From: Planomonospora sp. ID67723
GTDB lineage: Bacteria; Actinomycetota; Actinomycetes; Streptosporangiales; Streptosporangiaceae
Direction: 5' to 3'
NCBI RefSeq assembly: GCF_015711605.1
Contig: NZ_JABTEZ010000004.1
Span: forward strand, 496,001-560,000
Length of the DNA stretch: 64,000 nt
This document shows positions 34,042 through 42,482 of this stretch, in pieces (position 1 is the stretch's first letter; each line of letters starts with the position of its first letter). A program made the position numbers and the translations under genes. A model generated the notes under the pieces. The model was not told where the DNA came from. It saw only the letters and a program-made list of their open reading frames with translations, and ran no database searches.

Positions 34042-34866
34042 TCATGCGGTACCCGTTGGGAGCCGGCCGTCGGGGACGACGGGCACGGCCGGTGCGGCCT
34101 GGATGGCGTCGATCTTGGCATGCAGACGGGCCAGCTCGGCCAGCACCGTCGCCAGTTGCTCGTCGGTGCGCTCCTCCTCTGAGGAGGTGCTCTGCTCGTC
34201 CATGGCGTTGACCACCACGGCGATGAACAGGTTCAGCACCACGAAGGTGGACACCAGGATGTAGCCGATGAAGAACACCCACGCCCAGGGGTGTTCGGCC
34301 ATCACCGTGCGAGTGATGTCGGACCACGCGTCCCCGGTCATCATCTGGAACAACGTGAACAGCGAGACGGGCAGCTCGGCGAAGTAGGCGGGGGCCGCCT
34401 GCCCGAACAGCTCGGTGGCGAGCACGGCCGAGACGTACATGACCAGCACGAGCAGGCCGATGATGGAGGCCATGCCGGGGATGGCCGCCAGCAACGCCGT
34501 GACGACCTTGCGCATGCTGGGCACCGCCGAGACCAGCCGCAGCGCCCGCAGGATCCGCAACGCGCGCAGCACCGAGACCGGCCCGGAGGCCGGGATCAGG
34601 GCACCGGCCACGATGACGGCGTCGAAATGGTTCCACGGATCTTTGAGGAACGCGCCCCGGTAGGCGTACGCGCGCGCCCCGAGTTCGACGACGAAGACCG
34701 CCAGGGTCACCCGGTCGACGGTGTGCAGGATCCCGCCGATGTGATCGGTCAGCACCGCGGAGGTCTCCGCGCCGATGGTCGCGGTGTTGAGGACGATGAC
34801 GGTGATGAGGGCCCGCTGGAAAAAGCGGGACTCCAGGATGGAACGCACACGTTCACGCCGTGACAC
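34042..34866 (-). CDS. NaChBac-type voltage-gated cation channel
   Basis: A 274-residue single-domain six-helix channel that would work as a tetramer. S4 (about 98-120) has arginines every third residue (R101, R104, R107, R110). The pore loop reads LFTLFQMMTGDAWSDITRTVM; the filter T177-G-D-A-W-S-D183 corresponds to TLESWSM of NavAb and to TLDDWSD of the engineered calcium-selective CavAb. S6 (FVVLNLFIAVVVNAM) is typical of bacterial sodium channels, and a C-terminal coiled coil (about 230-256) fits the tetramerisation tail. The GTG at 34866 follows AGGGAG by 8 bases. Ion choice is uncertain: two acidic filter positions suggest possible calcium permeation. Confidence 0.9.
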   Translation of the reverse strand: MSRRERVRSILESRFFQRALITVIVLNTATIGAETSAVLTDHIGGILHTVDRVTLAVFVVELGARAYAYRGAFLKDPWNHFDAVIVAGALIPASGPVSVLRALRILRALRLVSAVPSMRKVVTALLAAIPGMASIIGLLVLVMYVSAVLATELFGQAAPAYFAELPVSLFTLFQMMTGDAWSDITRTVMAEHPWAWVFFIGYILVSTFVVLNLFIAVVVNAMDEQSTSSEEERTDEQLATVLAELARLHAKIDAIQAAPAVPVVPDGRLPTGTA

Positions 34867-35101
34867 GGGGCCGGCTCCCTAAGGGGTGAGGGAATGACTG
34901 CGGTGGTGATCGCGGAGGGGGCGGGAGGTCGAGCCGTACGACCGGCGGCGGGAAGCCACTCCCGCCGCCGGCGCTCTACTGCTCTGTGTAATTCAATCAC
35001 CACGGACAGTTCCCGTCGTGGGCTGACGTCAAGAGGAGGCGTCGACTGGCGTGTCGGCGGCAGCGGACGAGAGCAGCCGCGAGAGCGGTGGAAGAGACGA
35101 A

Positions 35102-35144
35102 GCGGCCGGCGCGGCGCCCGTGCCGGCCGAGCCGCGCCGGCCGC
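35102..35144 (-). terminator. Terminator-like hairpin after the P450 operon
   Basis: A perfect 14-base-pair stem (35102-35115 with 35131-35144, 15-base loop) lies 60 bases beyond the P450 stop. The rest of 34867-35204 shows no gene; the channel promoter must lie just upstream of 34866. Confidence 0.55.
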
Positions 35145-35204
35145 CTCGAAGGGCGAGACCGCGGGGACGCCGTTGACGGGAGAGTGCGGGACGTGCCCGG
35201 AGCG

Positions 35205-36476
35205 TCAGCCGATGCGGAGCGGAAGCGTGCGCGGGCCGCGGACCTGGCCGGCGGACCACGTCACCGCCGTCGGATCGGCGAGGCTGAACGCCGGGACCCG
35301 CTCCAGCCAGACCTCGAGGGCGACCCGCAGCTCCATGCGCGCCAGGTGCGAGCCCACGCAGCGGTGGATGCCGAGGCCGAATGCGGCGTGCCGGTTGACC
35401 TCGCGATCGATGACGACCTCGCCCGCCCGGTCGAACTGCGCCGGGTCGCGGTTGGCGGCCGGGAACGACAGCAGGACCCAGTCGTCGGCCTTCATGTCGA
35501 CGCCGTGCCAGTGCATGTCCTCCTTGACCAGCCGGGCCATCGTGACGGGCGCGTAGGCCCGCAGGAACTCCTCCATCGCGGTCGGAAGCAGGCCGGGCTC
35601 GCGGACCAGGCGCTCGCGGTCGCCCGGAGTCCTGGCCAGATGCCACAGCGAGGCGCCGATCGCGCTCCAGGTGGTGTCGATCCCGGCGATGAGCAGCAAG
35701 GCCATCGTGCCGGCCACGTGGGAGGGGCTGAGCTTGCTGCCGTAGAGCTCGGCGTTGACGAGGTAGGTCGTCAGGTCGTCGCGCGGGTGGTCGAGGTGGT
35801 CGCGGATCTGCGCGAGCAGGTAGTCGAACAGCCGGCCCATCCGCGCGATGCGCTCCTCCGGGGGCAGATTGACGCCTTCGAGCGCGTTCTCGATGAACTC
35901 GCGGAACCGCGGCGCGTCCTCGGGCGGGAAGCCGAGCATGTCGGCGATGACCCGCATCGGGATGTGCTGGGCGTAGTCGCGGGCGGCGTCGACGACGTGC
36001 CGGCCGTCGAATGCGTCGATGAGTGAGTGGCAGAGCGCTCTGGTCGTCGGCTCCCGTTTGGTGACCGCGCTCCTGGTGAACGCCGGCAGCAGCAGCTTGC
36101 GCGCGTCGTGGTGGAACGGCGGGTCGGAGGAGATCGGCGGCGTGCCGCCCACCGGCGCTATCTCGCGTGGCGGCCGGAAGTTGCTCATGATGATCGATCG
36201 GGAGGAGAAGCGTTCGGTGTCGTAGGCGATCGCCGCGACGTCCTCGTAGCGTGTCGGCAGCCATCCGCCACCGAACCGCTCGGTGCGCGCGATCGGGCAG
36301 CGCTGCCGCAGGTCGTCCTGGACGGGGTACGGGTCGGCGGCCCATTCGGGTTCGAGGTGGGAGAAGTCGGTCGCCCAGTCCGCCACCGGGCCGGTGATGA
36401 TCTCGTTGCGCGTGCCGAAGGGCAGATCTGTCCGCGTCTGCCGGAAGTCGCCCGTGAAACGGTCGTCGACGGTCAT
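35205..36476 (-). CDS. Cytochrome P450 monooxygenase
   Basis: A 423-residue soluble bacterial P450. I-helix AGIDTTW supplies the oxygen-activating Thr; the ExxR pair is in EEFLRAYAP; the haem loop FGLGIHRCVGSHLAR places the axial Cys at 373. The family inserts one oxygen atom into a substrate using electrons from a ferredoxin. The matching small ferredoxin gene ends one base before this start, so they form a working pair. Substrate unknown; bacterial P450s of this type act on terpenoids, steroids or polyketides. It is last in a TetR-ferredoxin-P450 unit. Confidence 0.95.
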   Translation of the reverse strand: MTVDDRFTGDFRQTRTDLPFGTRNEIITGPVADWATDFSHLEPEWAADPYPVQDDLRQRCPIARTERFGGGWLPTRYEDVAAIAYDTERFSSRSIIMSNFRPPREIAPVGGTPPISSDPPFHHDARKLLLPAFTRSAVTKREPTTRALCHSLIDAFDGRHVVDAARDYAQHIPMRVIADMLGFPPEDAPRFREFIENALEGVNLPPEERIARMGRLFDYLLAQIRDHLDHPRDDLTTYLVNAELYGSKLSPSHVAGTMALLLIAGIDTTWSAIGASLWHLARTPGDRERLVREPGLLPTAMEEFLRAYAPVTMARLVKEDMHWHGVDMKADDWVLLSFPAANRDPAQFDRAGEVVIDREVNRHAAFGLGIHRCVGSHLARMELRVALEVWLERVPAFSLADPTAVTWSAGQVRGPRTLPLRIG

Positions 36477-36477
36477 G

Positions 36478-36678
36478 TCACGCCTCCTGGAGGACGTCGA
36501 TCGCCCGTTCCGGGCAGTTGGACACGGCCAGGCGTGCCGCCTGTTCCTCTCCCGGCGGCACGGCGCCGTCGCCGACGGTCCGCCCGTAGCCCTCGTCGTC
36601 CTCGGCGAACAGCTCGGGGGCGAGGTCGTAGCAGCGGCCGTGCCCGTGGCAGCGCTCGGGGTCGATCCGTACTTTCAC
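36478..36678 (-). CDS. P450-type ferredoxin (3Fe-4S/4Fe-4S, CxxHxxC variant)
   Basis: A 66-residue ferredoxin. The cluster motif is CHGHGRC (C-x2-H-x2-C) near residues 10-16 with a third Cys in NCPERAI, the pattern of single-cluster ferredoxins that serve actinobacterial P450s; the His at the second position marks the variant group. It should carry electrons to the P450 encoded one base downstream. A GTG start overlaps the TetR stop by four bases (GTGA), so translation of all three genes is linked. No reductase is encoded nearby. Confidence 0.92.
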   Translation of the reverse strand: MKVRIDPERCHGHGRCYDLAPELFAEDDEGYGRTVGDGAVPPGEEQAARLAVSNCPERAIDVLQEA

Positions 36679-37292
36679 TGCGGCGCTCCGCTCTGTGCGG
36701 TGGTGTCGGCGGGGGCGAGGGCGGTCACGACGCGGGTGAGCAGCGCGGTCCACTCCGCATCGTCGACCGGGTGCAGGTCCGGTGTGACGAGCGCGCCGCC
36801 CATCGAGAGCAGGAGGCAGAAGTGGGCCAGCGCGTCCGGTGACAGCGCGGGGTCGAGCTCTCCGCCGGTCTGCGCGGCGCGGACGAGCCCGGCGATCCAG
36901 TCGGCGCGTTCACCGACGTAGCCGCGCATCGGCCGGGCGACGTCCTGGTCGCGGCGGGCGGCGACCAGGGCCTCGACGACGAGGTGGCCGGGGGCGTCAC
37001 GACGGCGGGGCAGCCAGCGGCCGATGACGAGGAGCAGGTCGGTGATGGACCGGTTGGGATCGGCGGCGAACAGGCCGGCGAGCAGCCGCCGCCCGTGCGC
37101 GTGCAGCGCGGCCACGAGCAGGTCGGCCTTCGAGCCGAAGTGGGCGTACAGCGCGCCGTTGCTCACACCCGCGGCTGCGGCGATGTCGGCCACACGTGTG
37201 CCGTCGTACCCGCGTTGGGCGAAGACGTCGGCGGCCGCGCGCAGCAGTCGCTCGCGTGTTTCGGCGGCGGTGACACCCGCGATGCGTCCCAC
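36675..37292 (-). CDS. TetR family transcriptional regulator
   Basis: A 205-residue TetR repressor: HTH at about 8-55 (ETRERLLRAAADVFAQRGYDGTRVADIAAAAGVSNGALYAHFGSKADLL) and an all-helical ligand domain (about 65-195). GTG 37292 is chosen because it lies 7 residues before the HTH; longer forms are unlike the family. It heads the ferredoxin-P450 unit and probably represses it until a hydrophobic substrate or product binds. A short AT-rich stretch at 37300-37320 is the likely promoter/operator. Confidence 0.9.
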   Translation of the reverse strand: MGRIAGVTAAETRERLLRAAADVFAQRGYDGTRVADIAAAAGVSNGALYAHFGSKADLLVAALHAHGRRLLAGLFAADPNRSITDLLLVIGRWLPRRRDAPGHLVVEALVAARRDQDVARPMRGYVGERADWIAGLVRAAQTGGELDPALSPDALAHFCLLLSMGGALVTPDLHPVDDAEWTALLTRVVTALAPADTTAQSGAPQ

Positions 37293-37557
37293 GCTCAAAC
37301 TAAAAGACTGTTCATTTGATTCGTCAAGGGGAGGACGTCGTCCGATGCTTCCTGCCGGCCCGTCCGCTTGCCGACCGTGCACCGGCGTGGTCGGCGGCCG
37401 AAGCGGAACGCTGCGGAGACGGGCCGCCGTATGACGGAGCGGCGGGTGGCCGCCCAGAACCACGACGGCCGCCGCCGCGTCGGCAACGCCCCGTCCGCCG
37501 AGCCGCCACCCAGCCCACTTCGTGGCGGGAGGCCATCGCCTCGCAGATCGCCGGCGT

Positions 37558-38997
37558 CTACCTCGGATTCCGCAGGTAGGCAGCCACGCGGTGTCTGCCG
37601 CCGTACTCGGCCCAGCCGAGCGGGGTCGCGCCGTGCTCGGTGTCCTTGATCGTTGGATCGGCGCCGAGTTCGATCAGTGTCCTGGCCGTCTCCACGTCGT
37701 CGTTCCAGGCCGCCCGGTGCAGTGGGGTGGTCCGCCACAGGTGGTTGACGTCGAAGCCGAGACCGGCGAGCAGCCGCACCGCCTCGGGCTTGCGCTGCTC
37801 GGCCGCAGTGTTGATCAACTCCGGGGATCGGGCGAGCGCTCGCGCCAGCAGTTCCGCGCCGAACCCGGCCACCGCGTCGGCGTCGGCGCGCATGGAGGCG
37901 GCGATGAACGCGTCCATCTCCTCCAGCATCGCCGAGGCGCCTGCCGAGGCGAGGATCTCCGCGACGTCGGTGTGCCCGTTCAGCAGGGCGAGCTCGTAGG
38001 GAGTGCGTCCGCCGTACGCCGGATGCCCGCCCAGGCCGTTCACCTCCGCGCCGTGCGCGAGCAGCAGCCGGGCCCGCTGCGGGCCGCCCCGCAGCGCGGC
38101 GGTGGCCAGCTCGTCGCGCAGCATCTGCTGCGGGGACTGCAGCGTCGGCCCCAGCCGGGCATGCCACGGCCCGCCCCGGCCGCGGCCCAGGCCGAACTCC
38201 AGCAGCAGCCGCAGGTGGGCGGTGTCGTCGGAGAAGGAGCCTCCGAGCCCGAGGTTGTACAGGGTCTGGCCGTCGTTGGGATCCGCTCCGGCCTCCAGCA
38301 GCAGCCTGGCCAGCGCCAGTCCCTGCGGATGCGGTGGCTGGTCGCCCTCTCCTCCGCCGAATGCGCCGGTGAGGGCGGTGAACGGCGAGCTCAGCCCGTC
38401 CCACAGGAAGCCGGCGTTGGGGTCGGCACCGTGCTCGAGCAGGAGCCGGGCCGCCGCCGCATACCGGCCGGGAGTGCGGAGGCGCGCGTAGGCCAGGTAC
38501 AGCAGCGGCTCCCATCCGAAAGGGCCGCCCTGCGCCCGGGCGAGGCCCGGATCTCCGGCCAGCGCGTCGGCCAGCGCGTCGGCCGAGCCGGTGGCCGCCA
38601 TCGTGAAGACGTTCGCGGTGGGCAGCCGGGGATGCCTGGCCAGCAGCAGCTCGGCCTCCGCGACCCGGCCCGGATGGTCGGTGCCGTAGGTGAGGCAGGC
38701 AAGCCGCAAGAACTCCTGCGGCAACTCCCGGCTCGGCGCGACCCGGTGCGGCGACCGGGAGTAGCGCTCGACGGTGCCGATGTGCTCTTTCAGCCTGGGC
38801 CAGCTCGCGAAGCCGTACATGCGGGCGGTGACGAGCTGTGCGCCGGACAGCTTGAGCGTCTCCGGCGGTCGGGGATGGAACTCGGCGACGAGCCCGAGCG
38901 CCTCGGGAGCTCCCGCCTTCGCACGCCGCAGGAGTGTCTTGGCCTGCTTGCGGAGCCGTTCGATGCTGGGATTGTCGGGCAGGCGGTGGATAGGCAC
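37558..38997 (-). CDS. Ankyrin repeat protein
   Basis: A 479-residue cytoplasmic protein with ankyrin repeats throughout: recognisable units include RYAAAARLLLEHGADPNAG, GLALARLLLEAGADPNDG, RARLLLAHGAEVNGLGG, GRTPYELALLNGHTDVAEILASAG and TPLHRAAWNDDVETARTLIELGADPTIKD. The first 90 residues (LRKQAKTLLRRAKAGAPEALGLVAEFHPRPPE) are a helical leader common to this actinomycete group. Ankyrins mediate protein binding; no partner is apparent. The GTG start is well supported by AAAGGAGG five bases upstream. It is divergent from the DUF4037 gene. Confidence 0.92.
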   Translation of the reverse strand: MPIHRLPDNPSIERLRKQAKTLLRRAKAGAPEALGLVAEFHPRPPETLKLSGAQLVTARMYGFASWPRLKEHIGTVERYSRSPHRVAPSRELPQEFLRLACLTYGTDHPGRVAEAELLLARHPRLPTANVFTMAATGSADALADALAGDPGLARAQGGPFGWEPLLYLAYARLRTPGRYAAAARLLLEHGADPNAGFLWDGLSSPFTALTGAFGGGEGDQPPHPQGLALARLLLEAGADPNDGQTLYNLGLGGSFSDDTAHLRLLLEFGLGRGRGGPWHARLGPTLQSPQQMLRDELATAALRGGPQRARLLLAHGAEVNGLGGHPAYGGRTPYELALLNGHTDVAEILASAGASAMLEEMDAFIAASMRADADAVAGFGAELLARALARSPELINTAAEQRKPEAVRLLAGLGFDVNHLWRTTPLHRAAWNDDVETARTLIELGADPTIKDTEHGATPLGWAEYGGRHRVAAYLRNPR

Positions 38998-39277
38998 CAG
39001 GGCCTCCTTTCCGTCTGGCCTGGTGTCCGCATGGTCAGGCCGGAAAAGAGGTCGGGCCGAGTCGTTCGGTGAGAATCAGGTGGGCTCAGCCCTTCCCGCG
39101 GACCGGTGGCGCCCTGAGCGCGCCCACCCAGCTTACGCCAGCAGCCGGCCGCCTGCTGAGGGCCTCCGGCCGGAGTCCGCCGGCAGTCCGGCGACAGTGT
39201 GACGGCAGTGTGACGGCGGGTGACCCGGTCGGGAAAACCGGGTGCGCAGAGGGGAGCCGACGGGCAAAGTGGGCGAA

Positions 39278-40297
39278 ATGATGTCCAGTTTTGTGCCTGG
39301 TTTGGAGCTGTCGCGTGACTTCTATGCCGAGGTCGTGCGGCCCGCGGTCGCCGACGTTCCCCACAGCGCCGCGCTGATCGGCGCGGGTTCGGAGGTTCTG
39401 GAATTCGACACCGAGCGTTCCACCGACCACGACTGGGGGCCCAGGGTCGTCCTGTTCGTCGCCGGTGAGCTGGCCGGGAAGGTACGGCAGGCCGTCGAGC
39501 GGGCGCTTCCCCCCACCTTCGGCGGGTACCCGACCGTCTTCGGCGGCCGGCACGGCGTCGAGGTCGCCGAGCCTGGGGGATGGTTCACCCGACAGCTGGG
39601 GTTCGACCCGCGCCGTGAGATCACCCCCCTGGACTGGCTGTCGGCTCCCTGGCAGAGACTGGCCGAGGTCACCAGCGGGGAGGTCTTCCACGACGGCCTG
39701 GGCGCGTTGGAGGAGGCGCGCGCCGCGCTGCGCTGGTACCCCGGCGACCTGTGGCGGCACGTGCTGGCCGCGCAGTGGAGACGCCTGGCCCAGGAGGAGG
39801 CGTTCCCCGGGCGGTGCGGCGAGGTGGGCGACGACCTGGGGTCGGCCCTCGTGACCGCCCGCCTCGTACGCGACGTGGTGCGGTTGGCGCTGCTGATGCG
39901 CCGCCGCTACCCGCCCTACTCCAAATGGCTCGGCAGCGGCTTCGCCCGCTTGTCCGGGTCGGCCGAGCTCGGAGACTCCCTGTCGGCGGCCCTGGCCGCC
40001 ACGGACTGGCGGGAACGCGAACGGCACCTGTGCCGTGCCTACGAACGGGTGGCGGCCCTGCACAACCGGCTGGCTCTGACCGAGCCGCTGGAGAGCTCCA
40101 CCCGCTGCCACCACGCGCGGCCCTTCCAGGTCATCGACGCCCAGCGGTTCGCCGACGCGCTGACGGCCTCGATCACCGACCCGGTCGTGGCGGGGCTGCC
40201 GCCGGTCGGCTCGGTCGACCAGTTCGCCGACTCCGCAGACCTGCTCACGCATCCGGGCCGGTGCCGCGCCGTGACGCGCGCCGTACTGAATCCGTAG
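39278..40297 (+). CDS. DUF4037 (nucleotidyltransferase-like) protein
   Basis: A 339-residue cytoplasmic protein. The N-terminal part (LIGAGSEVLEFDTERSTDHDWGPRVVLFV) is the DUF4037 signature and resembles a nucleotidyltransferase GS...D.D motif, with D-H-D as possible metal ligands; the rest is helical (DLWRHVLAAQWRRLAQEEAFPGRCGEVGDDLGS, PPYSKWLGSGFARL). Members are often predicted aminoglycoside-type or small-molecule nucleotidyltransferases but none of the signals here proves a substrate. The start codon is uncertain: ATG 39278 and 39281 are adjacent and a GTG lies at 39242; none has a good ribosome binding site. Confidence 0.82.
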   Translation: MMSSFVPGLELSRDFYAEVVRPAVADVPHSAALIGAGSEVLEFDTERSTDHDWGPRVVLFVAGELAGKVRQAVERALPPTFGGYPTVFGGRHGVEVAEPGGWFTRQLGFDPRREITPLDWLSAPWQRLAEVTSGEVFHDGLGALEEARAALRWYPGDLWRHVLAAQWRRLAQEEAFPGRCGEVGDDLGSALVTARLVRDVVRLALLMRRRYPPYSKWLGSGFARLSGSAELGDSLSAALAATDWRERERHLCRAYERVAALHNRLALTEPLESSTRCHHARPFQVIDAQRFADALTASITDPVVAGLPPVGSVDQFADSADLLTHPGRCRAVTRAVLNP

Positions 40298-40353
40298 CCC
40301 CTCGCGCCTCCGCGGCATCCGCGTGCGCGGTGCCGGTCCCGTGCCCCGGCGGA

Positions 40354-40659
40354 TCAGGCGGCGACGGGCTCGCGGAAGCGGGCCAGCATGCGCCGCTCGA
40401 ACCACAGCGAGGTGAACGGGGGCACCGCGCACGCCAGGCCGAGCACGATCGTGCCGAGGCTCCACCTGGCCACGCGGGCCGCGGCGAACACCCCGGCGAC
40501 GTACAGCACGAACAGCGCGCCGTGGATCGGGCCGAAGATCTTGACGCCGAGGTCGCCGGTGGCGGCGACGTACTTGAAGTACATGCCGATGAGCAGTCCG
40601 GCCCACGAGCACGCCTCGGCGATCGCCACGTAACGGAACAGACGAAGTGCGGTGGGCAC
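40354..40659 (-). CDS. DUF3817 small membrane protein
   Basis: A 101-residue protein with three transmembrane helices (about 5-27, 40-60 and 65-82) and the DUF3817 pattern (RYVAIAEACSWAGLLIGMYFKY, GVKIFGPIHGALFVLYV). The family is widespread in actinobacteria and bacilli (YdzA-like) with unknown function. The GTG start follows an AAAGGGTGG-type ribosome binding site. It is a single-gene unit between convergent and tandem neighbours. Confidence 0.88.
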   Translation of the reverse strand: MPTALRLFRYVAIAEACSWAGLLIGMYFKYVAATGDLGVKIFGPIHGALFVLYVAGVFAAARVARWSLGTIVLGLACAVPPFTSLWFERRMLARFREPVAA

Positions 40660-40777
40660 GACGGAGCCACCCTTTCTCAGACGACCTCGGGGAACGGCCC
40701 CAGCCTACGGGCCGGCCTGCGCGGTCCCGGCCCGGAGGGCGGGCGGCCACGCCGGTATGATGATCCGAGGAGTCCTC

Positions 40778-40799
40778 CGTCGGCGGGCGCGTGCCGACG
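40778..40799 (-). terminator. Small hairpin after the HAD hydrolase gene
   Basis: A 7-base-pair stem (40778-40784 with 40793-40799, eight-base loop) lies 12 bases beyond the stop of the HAD gene and is a plausible weak terminator. Confidence 0.4.
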
Positions 40800-40810
40800 C
40801 GGCTGAGCCG

Positions 40811-41584
40811 TCACGGCGGGGGAGGCCCGCCCCCGGGCGCGAGGGGGACCAGAGGAAATCCTCCGGCCGCCGGCGCGCCGGTCAGGAGGGCCGGCAGCTG
40901 CGTCAGCAGGCTGATCCGGGGTGCCGGTGGCGGCGGACCCGGATGCCCGGCGCCGTCGCGGTCGAGCCAGACCGAGCCCATCCCGGCCGTGCGCGGGCCC
41001 GTCACGTCGGCGGCGACGTCGTCGCCCACCACCAGTACCTGCCCCGGTTCCAGGCCGAGCAGCCGCGCGGCGTGCAGGTAGCAGGCGCGGGCGGGCTTGA
41101 AGTGGCCGCCCAGCAGGTCGGCGGTGAGCACCGGGTCCAGCAGGTCGGCCAGGCCGATCCGGGCGAGCTTGGCCGCCTGCACGGCCGCCTCGCCGTTGGT
41201 CAGCACGCCCAGCCGCAGGCCGCCGAGCGCGGTCAGGGCCGTCAGGGTCTCGGCGACGTCGGGGAAGATCCGCCACCGCTGCCGGTAGTAGTCCAGGAAG
41301 ACGGCGAAGGACGCGTCGGCGCCGGCGGTCCCGGTGGGACCGGGCAGGCCCAGTTCGGTGCAGAGGCCGCGGACGCGACGGCGGCGCTGTTCGGTGAAGG
41401 AGCACTCACCCGCCTGCCAGGCGGTGATGTGCGTCTCCTCCAGGCGCCGCCACAGCGCGGGGACCTCCTCGAGCCGGGGGTGGCCGGGCGCCAGGCCGCT
41501 CGCCCACGCCACCGCGGCGCGGTCGGCCGCGCCGCGGTGGTCCATCAGCGTGCCGTCCAGATCGAACAGAATCGCACGGATCAT
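40811..41584 (-). CDS. HAD superfamily hydrolase
   Basis: A 257-residue haloacid-dehalogenase-like phosphatase of subfamily IA: motif I FDLDGTLMD (nucleophile Asp9), motif II GVLTNGEA, motif III Lys in GHFKPARA and motif IV VVGDDVAADVTG. The helical cap lies between about 18 and 95. Such enzymes dephosphorylate small metabolites (phosphoglycolate, sugar phosphates); the substrate is unknown. The C-terminal 25 residues are Pro/Gly-rich and unusual. It lies 36 bases after the TipA-like gene and is probably co-transcribed. Confidence 0.9.
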   Translation of the reverse strand: MIRAILFDLDGTLMDHRGAADRAAVAWASGLAPGHPRLEEVPALWRRLEETHITAWQAGECSFTEQRRRRVRGLCTELGLPGPTGTAGADASFAVFLDYYRQRWRIFPDVAETLTALTALGGLRLGVLTNGEAAVQAAKLARIGLADLLDPVLTADLLGGHFKPARACYLHAARLLGLEPGQVLVVGDDVAADVTGPRTAGMGSVWLDRDGAGHPGPPPPAPRISLLTQLPALLTGAPAAGGFPLVPLAPGGGPPPP

Positions 41585-41620
41585 GAGGTAATCGTCGCAG
41601 AGCTTCCGGGTGGCCGCCGA

Positions 41621-42382
41621 TCAGTCCGCGGCACGGTCGGCGTTGGCGTGGATCGCGTCGCGGATGTACTGCGTCAGGCCGGCCGTGAGCGGCTCGTAGT
41701 TGGCCGTGAAGCGCGGGTCGGCCACATACATGTCGCCCAGGCCCCGGTGGATCTCGTAGGAGCAGTCGTAGCACCAGCGGGTGATGTGCGCCCGATGCTC
41801 CTCGGCCAGCTCCATGGCCCGCTCGCTGTCGGCGGGCAGCCCGCCGGTGAACGCCTCGGCGAAGGCCTCGGTCGTGCGGGCGGCCTCGGCTGTGAACCGC
41901 GCCCAGTCGTCCTTGGTCATCTTCGCCATGCGGCGCCGCGACTGCTCGAACGCCTCGGTGCCGCCCCAGCGCTCCTCGGCCTCCTGCTCGTGGTCCTCCG
42001 GCCGGAAGTCGCCGAAGATCTCGAAACGTTCCTCCGGCGTCAGTGAAATTCCCATCGTGTTCGCCTCCATGGCGCGTTCGACCGCCGCGGCCATCTCCTG
42101 CAACCGGCCGATGCGCCGGTTGAGCAGCTCGTGCTGGCGCCTCAGGTGCGTCAGCGCGTCGCTGCCCGGGTCGTCGAGGATGACCGCGATCTCTTCGAGG
42201 GGGAAGCCCAGCTCCCGGTAGAACAGCACGTGCTGCAGTCGTTCCAGGTCGGCGTCGGTGTAGCGCCGGTAGCCCGACGCCGACCGCTGCCCGGGCGACA
42301 GCAGCCCGACCTCGTCGTAGTGGTGCAGCGTGCGCACCGTCACCCCGGCGAGCCGGGCCACCTGCCCGACCGAGTAGCCCAT
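41621..42382 (-). CDS. TipA-like MerR regulator with TipAS drug-recognition domain
   Basis: A 253-residue regulator: MerR HTH (2-70, YSVGQVARLAGVTVRTLHHYDEVGLLSP), coiled coil (75-110) and a C-terminal TipAS domain (about 115-245; SRRRMAKMTKDDWARF, ITRWCYDCSYEIHRGLGDMYVADPRFTANYE). In Streptomyces lividans TipAL, this domain binds thiopeptide antibiotics covalently through a Cys and switches on its own promoter; here the Cys pair WCYDC is in the matching region. The ATG at 42382 follows AAAGGGGG. It lies divergently from a second MerR and directly upstream of the HAD gene. Confidence 0.93.
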   Translation of the reverse strand: MGYSVGQVARLAGVTVRTLHHYDEVGLLSPGQRSASGYRRYTDADLERLQHVLFYRELGFPLEEIAVILDDPGSDALTHLRRQHELLNRRIGRLQEMAAAVERAMEANTMGISLTPEERFEIFGDFRPEDHEQEAEERWGGTEAFEQSRRRMAKMTKDDWARFTAEAARTTEAFAEAFTGGLPADSERAMELAEEHRAHITRWCYDCSYEIHRGLGDMYVADPRFTANYEPLTAGLTQYIRDAIHANADRAAD

Positions 42383-42410
42383 GGCCGTCCCCCTTTCCCT
42401 TACGCGCTCC

Positions 42411-42441
42411 AGGGTGCGGCCTGCCGTTACGTGAGGGTCAA
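42411..42441 (-). promoter_or_regulatory. MerR-type promoter with long spacer in front of the TipA-like gene
   Basis: On the minus strand, TTGACC (42436-42441) and CACCCT (42411-42416) are 19 bases apart, the over-long spacing typical of MerR-activated promoters, and the spacer begins CTCACGTAACGG, like operators of TipA-type regulators. This predicts autoactivation by the drug-bound protein. Confidence 0.5.
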
Positions 42442-42482
42442 GCCGATTATCGCGGCTGGATTCTCCCCCCGGGAGATGGCCC

